NCBI GenBank assembly: GCA_963835775.1
Contig: CAWIHB010000013.1
Location: 246,845 to 310,844, forward strand
Reading direction: 5' to 3'
DNA: 64,000 nucleotides
Source of the DNA: Palsa-504 sp963835775
Lineage (GTDB): Bacteria > Actinomycetota > Actinomycetes > Streptosporangiales > Streptosporangiaceae
In this document: positions 46,120 through 54,878 of the stretch, one piece after another
Layout: each line of letters begins with the position of its first letter
Position numbering within the stretch: the stretch's first letter is position 1
Made by a program: the position numbers and the translations under genes
The notes under the pieces: generated by a model
Told to the model about the DNA's origin: nothing
What the model saw: the letters and a program-made list of their open reading frames with translations, nothing else
The model's database searches: none

Positions 46120-47547
46120 CTATGGCGCGTTCGATGGGTGCCCACGCCGCCGCAGCTCATGAGCTGCGGCAAGGACGCTCCTTTGCAGGTCGTTGGGCGG
46201 AGGGCTGTCCGGTCCCGGGCCGCCGGTCCGTGGCTGGCTGGCTTTGGCTTGTGCGGCCCTGGCCGCGGCCTGCTGCAGCAGGGCGTCGCGCGGCGGGGAG
46301 GGCCGTGGCGTGGTGCGTGTCAGGAGTTCCCCGAGATGGTTGGCTTCGGCCACGCGTATGCCCGGGTATTGCGGGCCCAGGCCCATCCTGGGCCGCCTCT
46401 TTTCTGCCTGCTGCTCGTGCAGGGCTTTGGGGCAGAACCGCAACAGAATCGTCTTGATGATTGAGGTGTGATCGAACAGGGTGCTCGATACGGTGCGCGG
46501 TTCCGCCCAGGGCGACACGATGATCGCTGGCACGCGCACGCCGTACCTGCCGAACATTTCGGGCTCATCGTCAGCGGCTTCGGGTGGCGGGACGTGATCG
46601 TAGAAGCCGCCGTGTTCGTCGTAGACGATGACCAGCAGCGAACGATCCCACTGCGGGCTGGCCGCCAGCGCGTCGTAGACGGCGAGAACGAGGTCCTGGC
46701 CGTCTTTGATGTCAGCCGGCGGATGGTCGTCGTTGACCGGGAAGCCGAGCGGGTTGAAGTTGGTGAACGCCGGGTCGATCCAGGACACCGACCGCAGCGT
46801 GCCGCTGGCGGCGTCTTCGAGAAAGCTGCCGATCTGCGGGTTGACGGTGACGTCGAAAACGGACTTCCACGGCAGGCCGGTCTTGCTGAAGTAACCGAAC
46901 CGGTGGTGGTGCCCCAGCAGATAGTGGGCATCGGCGAGGCGCAGTGTCCCGGGATCGAAGGAATACCAGCGCCAGGAAATGCGGTGCGCGTCGAGGTGGC
47001 GGACGAATGAGGGCTGATGGTACAGGGGCGGCACATGAGGGGGCCGGTCATCCCGGCTTCCGGCGGCCACCCCGCACAGGGCGTACAGGCGGTTGGGCAG
47101 CGTCGCGCCGGGTACCGAACTGAACCAGCGGTCGCAGACCGCGAACTCCTCCGCCAGGTGATCGTAGACCGGCACGTCGGCGCCGTCGTAATAGCCCATG
47201 ACACAGCCCGGGTCGCCGTCCTCAACTCCACGCCCAGCAAGGGTCGCGGCCGCATTGGCGACGAAGCCGCTCATGCTCCCGTCGGCGACCTGCCCATCGA
47301 CTGCATCGGCGGAGTGGTCAGGGTCCACATCCAGGGCCGTCCCGCCGAGGTGGTGAACCGGGTAGGTACGCCCCTGATACTCGTTGGCGAACCCGGGACG
47401 GAGCCCGTCGATGTCGGGGCGCCTGCCTGTGAGGGAGAGGTAGCCGAGCATGTGATCGAAGGAGCGATTTTCGAGCACTACGACGACCACGTGGTCGACC
47501 TTTTCGAGATTCGTGGCATGAACCCGTTCGCTCTCATCGACTCCCAT
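46120..47547 (-). CDS. Phosphoesterase-family protein (phospholipase C/acid phosphatase type) without signal peptide
   Basis: About 475 residues from ATG 47547 with GGAGG upstream. It belongs to the alkaline-phosphatase-like phosphoesterase family: VDHVVVVVLENRSFDHMLGYL near the N-terminus, later VIVYDEHGGFYDHVPPP and FDHTSIIKTILLRFC supply the metal and catalytic ligands. Most relatives are exported by Tat. Here the family domain starts almost at residue 15, and no signal or twin-Arg motif is seen, so it may be cytoplasmic or use an upstream start. It is divergent from the S9 peptidase gene. Confidence 0.88.
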   Translation of the reverse strand: MGVDESERVHATNLEKVDHVVVVVLENRSFDHMLGYLSLTGRRPDIDGLRPGFANEYQGRTYPVHHLGGTALDVDPDHSADAVDGQVADGSMSGFVANAAATLAGRGVEDGDPGCVMGYYDGADVPVYDHLAEEFAVCDRWFSSVPGATLPNRLYALCGVAAGSRDDRPPHVPPLYHQPSFVRHLDAHRISWRWYSFDPGTLRLADAHYLLGHHHRFGYFSKTGLPWKSVFDVTVNPQIGSFLEDAASGTLRSVSWIDPAFTNFNPLGFPVNDDHPPADIKDGQDLVLAVYDALAASPQWDRSLLVIVYDEHGGFYDHVPPPEAADDEPEMFGRYGVRVPAIIVSPWAEPRTVSSTLFDHTSIIKTILLRFCPKALHEQQAEKRRPRMGLGPQYPGIRVAEANHLGELLTRTTPRPSPPRDALLQQAAARAAQAKASQPRTGGPGPDSPPPNDLQRSVLAAAHELRRRGHPSNAP

Positions 47548-47649
47548 GGCGCCTCCGTCCCTACCTGCAGGGTACGGGCACGGGTACCTGTCCGCGGCAG
47601 TGCGAAAATCCACTGTGGGTTCCGCGGTACCGCGTGGCAGGGTGTCGGC

Positions 47650-49803
47650 ATGCCAGCGATCTCGCTGCCCCGCCAGCTTGCCCGGACCCAGCTCTTCACT
47701 TTGGGCGTCCCGGACCACTTCACGGTTGCCGCGGACGGGGCGAGGGTGCTGTTCTTGCGCAGCCGGGCGGGTGACGACCCGGTCAGCTGCCTGTGGGCGC
47801 TCGAAGTCGGCTCCGGGGCGGAGCGGCTGCTCGCTGACCCCGCCGAACTGCCCGGCGGTTCCGCGGAACGGCTGCCTGAGGACGAACGCGTCCGGCGTGA
47901 GCGTGGGCGCCAGTACGGTGCGGGCATCGTCGGCTACGCCGCCGACGAGGCTGCCCGGCTGGTGGTCTTCGCGCTGTCCGGCGACCTGTGGGCGGTGGAT
48001 GTCGCCAGCGGCCAGACCCGGCGCCTGGCGGCCGCGGAGGCGGTGGTCGACCCGCGGCCCGACCCCACCGGCCAGCGAATCGCCTACGTGGCCGACGGCG
48101 CCCTGCGGGTGATCGAGGCGGATGGGACCGGCGACCACGCGATCGCGGTGCCCGAGGGCCCGGATGTCACGCTCGGGCTCGCCGAGCACGTTGCCGCCGA
48201 ATCGATGGATCGAACCCGCGGCTACTGGTGGGCCCCTGGCGGCGACAGGCTGCTGGTCGCGCGGGTGGACGCCACCGCGGTCGCAACCTGGTACATCGCC
48301 GATCCGGCCGACCCAGGCCAGCCGCCGCGCGCGGTACGCTACCCGGCGGCTGGCACCGCCAACGCCCAGGTCACGCTCTGGGTCACCGGGCTCGACGGCT
48401 CCCGGACACAGGTCCGCTGGGACCGGGCCGCGTTCGAGTACGTGCCCGCCGCCGGCTGGGACGCCCACGGCCCCTACGCCACTGTGCAGTCCCGCGACCA
48501 GCGCACCGTGCGGCTGCTGGGCATCGACCCGGCAAGCGGCACGACGCGGGTACTTGGCGAGCAGCGCGACCGGTGCTGGGTCCAGCTGGTGCCCGGGCTA
48601 CCCGCGCGGACCAGCTCCGGTGCCCTGGTGGGCCACACCGACCGGCGCGGGACGCGGCAACTGACGATGGACGGCGCCGTCGTCACCCCGCCCGGGCTGC
48701 AACTGCAGGCCGTGCTCGGCGTAGATGGTGAGGAGGTCCTGTTCACCGCGTCCGCCGAGCCGACGCAGACCCAACTTTGGAGCTACCGGGCCGGGGAGGG
48801 TATCCGCCAGCTCAGCACCGAACCCGGCGTCCATTCAGGGGCGCGCCGCGGCGGGACGCTGGTGCACGTCGCCCGCAGCGTGGACCGTCCCGGCAGCCGG
48901 GTTACCGTGCGGCAGGCTGGCGGGCCATCGGTGCCGATCGCGTCGCTGGCCCAGCCGCCGGTGCTGGATCTGCGCGCGACGCCGCTCGTCCTAGGGCCCC
49001 GGGAGCTGCGCAGCATCCTGTTCCTGCCGTCCTGGCACCGGCCGGGCGACGGGCCGCTGCCCGTCCTGCTGGACCCCTACTCCGGCCCGGGCATGCAGAA
49101 GGTCACCGCCGAGCAGGGGTGGTCGTCCTTCATCTCGCAGTGGTTCGCCGAGCAAGGTTTCGCCGTCCTGGTCACCGATGGGCGCGGCACCCCCGGGCGC
49201 GGGCCCGCCTGGGAGCGGGAGGTCTATGGCGACATGTTCGGGCCGGTGCTGGAGGATCAGATCAGCGCCCTCGCGGAGGCGGCACGCCGGCATCGGGTAC
49301 TCGACCTGACCCGAGTCGGGATCCGCGGCTGGTCCTTCAGCGGCGCGCTCGCGGCGCTGGCCGTGCTGCGCCACCCCGGCATCTTCCACGCCGCAGTGGC
49401 CGGCGCCGCGGTCACCGATCAGCGAATGTACGACACGCACTGGCGCGAGCGGTTTCTCGGCCACCCCGCCGAGCACCCCGAGCGGTACGACGCGTGCTCG
49501 CTGCTGCTGGAAGCCCCGAAGCTGACCCGCCCGCTGCTGCTGATCCACGGGCTCGCCGACGACAACGTCTTCCCGGCGAACACCCTGCGGCTGTCCACCG
49601 CGCTGCTAGCCGCGGGCCGCCCGCACGAGGTGCTGCTGCTGGCCGGCGTCACCCACCACCCTCGCGACGAGACGATCACCGAGAACCTGCTGCGGCACGA
49701 AGTGCGCTTCCTGCAGCGCAACCTGGGGGCGCCGCCCTGCTGGGACGTCGACGGAGTTAGAAGCAGGTCAGGGCGTGATCGCGAGGTCGCCGGGACCCTG
49801 TAG
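47650..49803 (+). CDS. S9-family serine peptidase (dipeptidyl-peptidase IV-like)
   Basis: About 717 residues from ATG 47650; the frame is open further upstream, but that part overlaps the divergent gene. An N-terminal beta-propeller (DPP-IV N-terminal domain, with LAEHVAAESMDRTRGYWW) is followed by an alpha/beta-hydrolase. The nucleophile is in GWSFSGALA, the acid in HGLADDNV and the His in VTHHPRDE. It should cleave dipeptides or short peptides. No signal peptide is visible, suggesting a cytoplasmic enzyme. Confidence 0.92.
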   Translation: MPAISLPRQLARTQLFTLGVPDHFTVAADGARVLFLRSRAGDDPVSCLWALEVGSGAERLLADPAELPGGSAERLPEDERVRRERGRQYGAGIVGYAADEAARLVVFALSGDLWAVDVASGQTRRLAAAEAVVDPRPDPTGQRIAYVADGALRVIEADGTGDHAIAVPEGPDVTLGLAEHVAAESMDRTRGYWWAPGGDRLLVARVDATAVATWYIADPADPGQPPRAVRYPAAGTANAQVTLWVTGLDGSRTQVRWDRAAFEYVPAAGWDAHGPYATVQSRDQRTVRLLGIDPASGTTRVLGEQRDRCWVQLVPGLPARTSSGALVGHTDRRGTRQLTMDGAVVTPPGLQLQAVLGVDGEEVLFTASAEPTQTQLWSYRAGEGIRQLSTEPGVHSGARRGGTLVHVARSVDRPGSRVTVRQAGGPSVPIASLAQPPVLDLRATPLVLGPRELRSILFLPSWHRPGDGPLPVLLDPYSGPGMQKVTAEQGWSSFISQWFAEQGFAVLVTDGRGTPGRGPAWEREVYGDMFGPVLEDQISALAEAARRHRVLDLTRVGIRGWSFSGALAALAVLRHPGIFHAAVAGAAVTDQRMYDTHWRERFLGHPAEHPERYDACSLLLEAPKLTRPLLLIHGLADDNVFPANTLRLSTALLAAGRPHEVLLLAGVTHHPRDETITENLLRHEVRFLQRNLGAPPCWDVDGVRSRSGRDREVAGTL

Positions 49804-50042
49804 CCGACATCGCGGATGGGCTTGCCGGGGGTGTTGGTGGCGGCGCTGATCGGGACGACCTTGTTTACGGCGGCGGCGACCCAGGGCGTCAAATCGCGTC
49901 AGGCTTTGCTCTTGACCGTCCACCGCGGCCGCCGGTACCGTCGTACGCGGCGCGTTTCGGGAGGAGGTCGTCTGTCCACAGCGGACGATGAAGGGAAAGG
50001 AGAATACACACTCCTCTCCATTTTCAACATATAGCGCACCTG
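49804..50042. other. Intergenic with right-end copy D of the dispersed repeat
   Basis: GGCGTCAAATCGCGTCAGG and TTTGCTCTTG at 49886-49915 match the right end of copy A (35649). The left part of the repeat is absent. The rest of the stretch shows no gene. Confidence 0.5.
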
Positions 50043-50061
50043 GGGGCTTGCGGCAAGACCC
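50043..50061 (+). promoter_or_regulatory. Rifamycin-associated element (RAE)
   Basis: GGGGCTTGCGGCAAGACCC is a 19-bp inverted repeat differing at one base from the RAE consensus as I remember it (GGGGCTTGCGGCAAGGCCC). RAEs precede rifamycin-induced resistance genes in actinomycetes, including helR. It lies 331 bases before the HelR-type gene. Confidence 0.85.
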
Positions 50062-50078
50062 GGGTCATGCCGCATAAT
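50049..50078 (+). promoter_or_regulatory. Putative sigma-70-type promoter overlapping the RAE
   Basis: TTGCGG (50049-50054, inside the RAE) and CATAAT (50073-50078) are separated by 18 bases and fit a housekeeping promoter. Transcription would start near 50085 and leave a leader of about 305 bases before the HelR-type gene. The overlap of element and -35 box suggests direct control of initiation. Confidence 0.55.
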
Positions 50079-50391
50079 CGCAGGCCGAGGCCGGAACCGA
50101 CGGAACTGGGGATGCGAAGTGCGTGTGCTGCTTTTGCACTCGCGGGCGTCGAACCGCTGGCCGGACTGCGGGCGGTTGCAGGCCGCGGGTGCGCGGGCGG
50201 ACGGCGCGGAGCACTGGCCGGGCCGGCGTGCCGCAGGTCGGCTGCGCCGACCGGCGACCTGAAGCCGGCAATGGCCACGGGCCCACGGATCGGAGGGCGT
50301 TGCTCGTCATGGCCACCAAGGTTCGTCATGCCGGTCCAGGCGCCTTGCCGCGCGCAACGGTTGCCAGCGATCTCAGATCGGAGCTGATGAC

Positions 50392-52547
50392 GTGAACCCC
50401 CTGACTACCAGCGCGTTTGACCTTCCCGACCACCTCGCCGCCAAGGCCGACCCGGCGCTGATCGCCGGCGACGAGCAGCACTTCGCGGCCATCGCGGAGA
50501 GCCTCGAGCAGTCGATCGCCGACCTGTCCGACCGCCTCGATGCCGAGCGCAAGGCGCCCGGCGGCATCGGCCAGGAGGCGATGGACCGGGACATGGAGAT
50601 CCACCGGCTGACCGCTCGCCTGCGCGTCCTGCGCCGCTTCGGCCTGGACCTGTGCCTCGGACACATCGTCAGCGCGGACAACCCCGAGCCCGTGTACATC
50701 GGACGGCTTGGCCTCACGGACAGCGCGGGTCGCCGGCTGCTGCTCGACTGGCGCTCCCCCGCGGCTGAGCCGTTCTTCGGAGCGACCCACGCCAACCCGA
50801 TGGGTCTGGCCAGCCGCCGCAGGTATCGCTGGACCCGCGGCCGGATCAGCGACTACTGGGACGAGGTGTTCACCCCGGACGGGTTCGAAGGGCACGCCGC
50901 GCTCGACGACCAGTCCGCCTTCATCGCCAGCCTGGGCAGCAGCCGGTCGGCCCGGATGCGCGACGTGCTCGGCACCATCCAGGCCGACCAGGACGCCATC
51001 ATCCGCGCGGGATCCCGCGGCGCTCTCGTCGTCGACGGCGGTCCGGGTACCGGCAAGACCGTCGTCGCGCTGCACCGCTCCGCCTACCTCCTCTACTCCG
51101 ACCCTCGCCTCGGTCACCGCCGGGGCGGCGTGCTGTTCGTCGGCCCGCACCAGCCCTACCTGGCCTACGTCGCCGACGTCCTGCCCAGCCTCGGCGAGGA
51201 GGGCGTGCAGACCTGCACCCTGCGGGACCTCGTCGCCGAGGGAGCCGCGGCAGCGATCGAGGCCGACCCGGACGTGGCCCGCCTGAAGTCGTCCGCGGAC
51301 CTGGTGAAGGCGATCGAGACGGCCGTCAGGTTCTACGAGAAGCCGCCCACCAAGGGGATGACGGTCGAGACCCACTGGTCCGACATCTGGCTGAGCGCCG
51401 ACGACTGGGCCGAGGCGTTCGAAGCGCCAGAACCCGGCACTCCGCACAACGAGGCGCGCGACCAGATCTGGGAGGAGCTGCTCACGATCCTGATGGACAA
51501 GCACGACGGCGACGTCCCGGCTGACCTGCTCCGCAAGTCGCTGCTGCAGAACCGGGAGCTGCGCACGGCCCTCAACCGCGCGTGGCCGCTGATCGAAGCG
51601 GCTGACCTCGTCGGGGACCTGTGGTCGGTACCCGCCTACCTGCGCATGTGCGCTCCCTGGCTCAGCCCCGATGACGTTCGGCAGCTGCAGCGCGCGGACG
51701 CCCAGGCCTGGACGGTGTCCGACCTGCCGCTCCTGGACGCGGCACGGCAGCGGCTCGGCGACCCGGAGGCGTCACGACGCAAGCGCCGGCATGACGCCGC
51801 CGTCGCCGCCGAACGCGAGCAGATGGCCAGGGTCGTCGACAACCTGATCGAGGTCGCGGACGACGAATACGGCGTCGGCCTGGTGACGATGCTGCGCGGC
51901 GAGGACTTCCAGGACGCCCTGGTCGACGAGGCCGCGCTGCCCGGCACCGACCCGGACCTGCTCGCCGGCCCGTTCGCGCACATCGTCGTGGACGAGGCGC
52001 AGGAACTGACCGACGCGCGAGTGGCAGATGCTGCTGCTGCGCTGCCCGTCCCGGAGCTTCACCATCGTCGGGGACCGCGCCCAGGCCAGGCACGGGTTCA
52101 CCGAGTCGTGGCAGGAACGGCTCGAGCGGATCGGGCTCGACCGGATCAACCTGGCCTCCCTGAGCATCAACTACCGGACGCCGGAAGAGGTCATGGCGGA
52201 GGCCGAGCCGGTCATCCGGGCCGTGCTCCCGGACGCCAACGTGCCGACCTCCATCCGCAGCACCGGCGTCCCCGTCGTACACGGATCTGCTTCGGATCTG
52301 GGCTCGATCCTCGACACCTGGCTCGCCGCGCATGCCGACGGGATCGCCTGCGTCATCGGCGATCCCACGTTCCGGGCGACGTCCCGCGTCCGGTCGCTGA
52401 CCCCGGAGCTGTCGAAGGGGCTCGAGTTCGACCTGGTCGTCCTCATCGACCCGGAGGCGTTCGGCGACGGGCATCGAAGGAGCGGTCGACCGCTACGTCG
52501 CGATGACCCGGGCGACCCAGCAACTCGTCATCCTCACGAGCTCCTGA
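50392..52547 (+). pseudogene. helR: HelR/HelD-type RNA polymerase-associated helicase-like ATPase, two frameshifts
   Basis: A GTG at 50392 (GGAG 9 bases upstream) opens a HelD-like protein. It has an N-terminal coiled coil (EHFAAIAESLEQSIADL-type), Walker A GGPGTGKTVVALHRSAYLLY at about residue 216 and Walker B IVVDEAQELTDA. An extra base near 52015-52020 breaks the frame. It resumes EWQMLLLRCPSRSFTIVGDRAQA, SLSINYRTPEEVMAEA and LSKGLEFDLVVLIDPEAFG. A second extra G at 52469-52471 is followed by GIEGAVDRYVAMTRATQQLV to the stop at 52547. HelR displaces rifamycins from RNA polymerase and gives resistance; the upstream RAE supports that role. It may be intact in reality if the indels are errors. 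Confidence 0.85.
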
Positions 52548-52586
52548 CGTAGACTTCGGGCACCGCGCACTCCCCTCTGCTGTGCC

Positions 52587-53195
52587 CTAGACCGGCCGGT
52601 GTGCGCCGATCAGGCGCAGGCCGGGAACCAGCTGGGGAACGTGCCGGCGGTATCGCGGGTAGTCGTCCGGGAACTCGGCCAGCATGAGCCGCTCCTCGAT
52701 GCGGATCTTGAACTCGAGAACCACGAGGTAGATCGCGAAGGGCGCGATCCACCGGCCACCCCCGGCCAGCAGCATGGAGCCGAGCATCATGCCAAGGAGC
52801 CCGGTGTAGATGGGGTGCCTGGTGATGGCGTATGGCCCACTGATACGCAGCTTGTGGTCCTGCTTGACCGTGGGCGCGGCACTCCACATCGCGCCGAGCG
52901 CGCGCCTGGCCCGGACCGTCAGCGCCGTGGCGGCCAGCAGGATCGTCAGTCCCAGGATGCGGAGTGCTGGGGCATGTATCTCAAGGGCCAGCCAGTCTGC
53001 CCTGGGCACGCCGGCGGACAGGCCAACCACCAGGACCGTGCTTATCCATATTGGCGATACGAAGCGCGCGCGAGTCTGCTCCGCCGGAGACCGGGGCTCG
53101 TAGTAGATCGCACCGGCGAGCCAGGCCAGCGCAACCGCGCCCCAGCACGCGACGAGGCCGACCACGGCAATCATGTTCAGCGGCTGTGTCCGCAT
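52587..53195 (-). CDS. Isoprenylcysteine carboxyl methyltransferase-like membrane methyltransferase
   Basis: 202 residues; ATG with GGAGG 8 bases upstream. Four to five membrane helices; the conserved ICMT/PEMT segments GPYAITRHPIYTG and EERLMLAEFPDDYPRYRRHVPQLVPG are present. Bacterial members methylate small or lipid substrates with SAM at the membrane. It is preceded by three copies of the GTAAAG-N4-CTTGACA operator (53256-53325), so it is probably repressed by the same factor that controls the gene at 62435. Confidence 0.87.
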   Translation of the reverse strand: MRTQPLNMIAVVGLVACWGAVALAWLAGAIYYEPRSPAEQTRARFVSPIWISTVLVVGLSAGVPRADWLALEIHAPALRILGLTILLAATALTVRARRALGAMWSAAPTVKQDHKLRISGPYAITRHPIYTGLLGMMLGSMLLAGGGRWIAPFAIYLVVLEFKIRIEERLMLAEFPDDYPRYRRHVPQLVPGLRLIGAHRPV

Positions 53196-53255
53196 TGCTC
53201 ACACCTCCAGCGCCCGACCCGGGATCGCGCCTGCGGCATCTCCTGATGCCACGCG

Positions 53256-53325
53256 ATGTCAAGGTAGCTTTACCTCTCCCTGTCAAGGTAGCTTTACTTC
53301 CGCGCCGATGTCAAGCATCCTTTAC
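53256..53325 (-). promoter_or_regulatory. Three tandem operator copies before the methyltransferase gene
   Basis: Read toward the methyltransferase gene, the sites are GTAAAG-GATG-CTTGACAT (53325-53308), GTAAAG-CTAC-CTTGACAG (53297-53280) and GTAAAG-CTAC-CTTGACAT (53273-53256). GTAAAG and CTTGAC form an imperfect inverted repeat, and TTGACA is a perfect -35 box. Starts are 24-28 bases apart. The same motif occurs twice before the gene at 62435. Confidence 0.72.
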
Positions 53326-53379
53326 CACCGACGTTGTCCACTTGCCGGGCTGGGAGCGCCGGCTGGGTGCCGGCCGGGG

Positions 53380-54779
53380 TTATCTCAGGGTGATGCGCTC
53401 GTCCCCGATGTGCGCGACGATCTCCAGCCGGCCGCCGAGTGCCGCGACGTAGGCGGCCAGCGTCCGCACCTCGGTCGCGCCCGGCTCGGCGCGCTCGATC
53501 GCGGAGACCCGTTCCTGGCGCACGTTCATGCGCCGCGCCACCTGCGCCTGGGTCAGCCTCATCCGGTGCCGGGCCTCGGCGAGGGTGTGGGCGCGGCTGC
53601 GGGCGACGAGTGCGCCCGCAGCGATCTCCACCTCCGTCTCCGCGCCGGGGAAGAACTCGTCGAGAAACGAGTCCGCGTCATACGAGGCGAAGGCGTCACC
53701 GGCCGGCGCATCCGCGACCGGGCCATCCACGGCAGCCGCGCCATCCACGGCGACCGGGCCATCCGTGGCAGCCGCGCCATCCACGGCAGCCGCGCCATCC
53801 ACGGCAGCCGCGCCATCGGTGGCAGCCGGGCCATCCACGGCGACCGGGCCATCCGTGGCGACCGGCAGGCGGGCCGCCGCGACCTGGATCGCGGCCCGGT
53901 AGCCGTCCAGTGAGCTGCCCGGATCTTCGATACAGGCCACCACGAGTGCCGTGTCCCGCGGCGCCACCACGAACAGCAGCCCGAACCTGGTGCCGTCGGG
54001 AGCACCCGGGCGCAGTTCCATCATGCCGGGCGGTGGCGGAACGCCTCCGTGATCTTCGGGCTCGTCGCCGGGCCGGGAATCCGGCACGTGATCCCGGATC
54101 TCCGTCAGCAGTTCGTCCCCCGCATCGGCTTCTCCGGCGGCCACGGACGAGGGGTCCTGTTCGGGGGCCTCATCCAGGTCGCCGATGTCCTCGCCGAGGG
54201 CGGCCAAGGCCTCGCGGACCGATTGGGATGCCTCGGCGGCCGTGTAAGTGGCCTTGAGCGTCTCCTTCCGCGTCCGGAACGCTTCGACCTTCCCCTGAAG
54301 GCGCTGGCTGGCGGCAGTGAGTTTCGCCTCCTCCCTGGCCAGGCCGAGATACTGCCGGCGCAGGCCGGTGAGCTGGTCCACGACAGCCGCCGCCCGGCTC
54401 TGGCCTCGTCGGCCAGCTCTTCCCGGCCTGCCCGCTGCGCCTGATCGCGCTGGCGGGCGAGACTGCCGGCTTGCTGCTCCAGCGAGTTGATCTGCAGCTC
54501 AAGGCGCTTGCGCGAGGTGGCCACGTCGGCAACACCACGGCGAACCTGCGTCAGCATTTCGAGCTGGCGCTGGTACGAGCGATCCATGGCTTCCCTGGGG
54601 TCCGCCGGCCGCCCGAGCACGGACTCCAGCGGGACGACCAGGGGCGGCCCGAGCGCCTCACCCGCGTCGATCAGCGCCAGCATCGCCTCGCCCACCAGGC
54701 GGGCCTGCTCGGGTTCGGTGTCCCGGAGATCGCCGAGCCAATCGCGGATCTGGCGGTGCAACCGGAGCTGGTAACCCAT
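53380..54779 (-). pseudogene. Fusion of split HigB/RelE-like part, PspA-like coiled coil and HigA-like HTH, one frameshift
   Basis: From ATG 54779: residues 1-50 (YQLRLHRQIRDWLGDLRDTEP, ALGPPLVVPLE) resemble the N-terminal half of phage Gp49/HigB-like toxins. They are followed by a PspA/IM30-like coiled coil (MDRSYQRQLEMLTQVRRGVA, LARQRDQAQRAGREELADEA). One C is missing at 54402-54403 (GG on the plus strand). The frame resumes AAAVVDQLTGLRRQ, LTAASQRLQGKVEAFRTRKE, then the second toxin-like half (MMELRPGAPDGTRFGLLFVV). An 18-base tandem repeat and a HigA-type HTH follow (RLTQAQVARRMNVRQERVSAIE, then TLAAYVAALGGRLEIVAHIG). About 466 residues in all. It suggests a self-neutralised toxin-antitoxin protein coupled to membrane-stress sensing. 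Confidence 0.72.
53722..53865 (-). repeat. 18-bp tandem repeat, 8 units, coding
   Basis: Eight units of the type GCCATCCACGGCAGCCGC (plus strand) lie end to end inside the fusion gene. They encode a hexapeptide series of the form AAVDGA/PVATDG, placed between the toxin-like half and the HTH domain. Copy number may vary between strains. Confidence 0.85.
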
Positions 54780-54801
54780 GACCGTAACCCCCGAGCGCCC
54801 T

Positions 54802-54817
54802 AGTACTTACATGTACT
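54802..54817. promoter_or_regulatory. Palindromic operator candidate upstream of the toxin-PspA-antitoxin fusion
   Basis: AGTAC-TTACAT-GTACT is an inverted repeat 23 bases upstream of the start at 54779. HigA-type antitoxins usually bind such palindromes over their own promoter, so autoregulation is plausible. Confidence 0.5.
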
Positions 54818-54878
54818 GTGCCAGCGGGTATCCCCGTCCGGCAAGGCCGGCCGGGGAAGGATGCGCTAAAGGTCCTGG

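Noticed and set aside
47017..47649. N-terminal extension of the S9 peptidase
   Set aside because: It is antisense to the phosphoesterase gene; the family domain begins right after 47650.
50067..50395. A leader peptide gene between the RAE and helR
   Set aside because: Open frames exist, one of them ending over the helR start (ATGACGTGA), but they are Arg/Ala-rich without a ribosome-binding site or conserved pattern.
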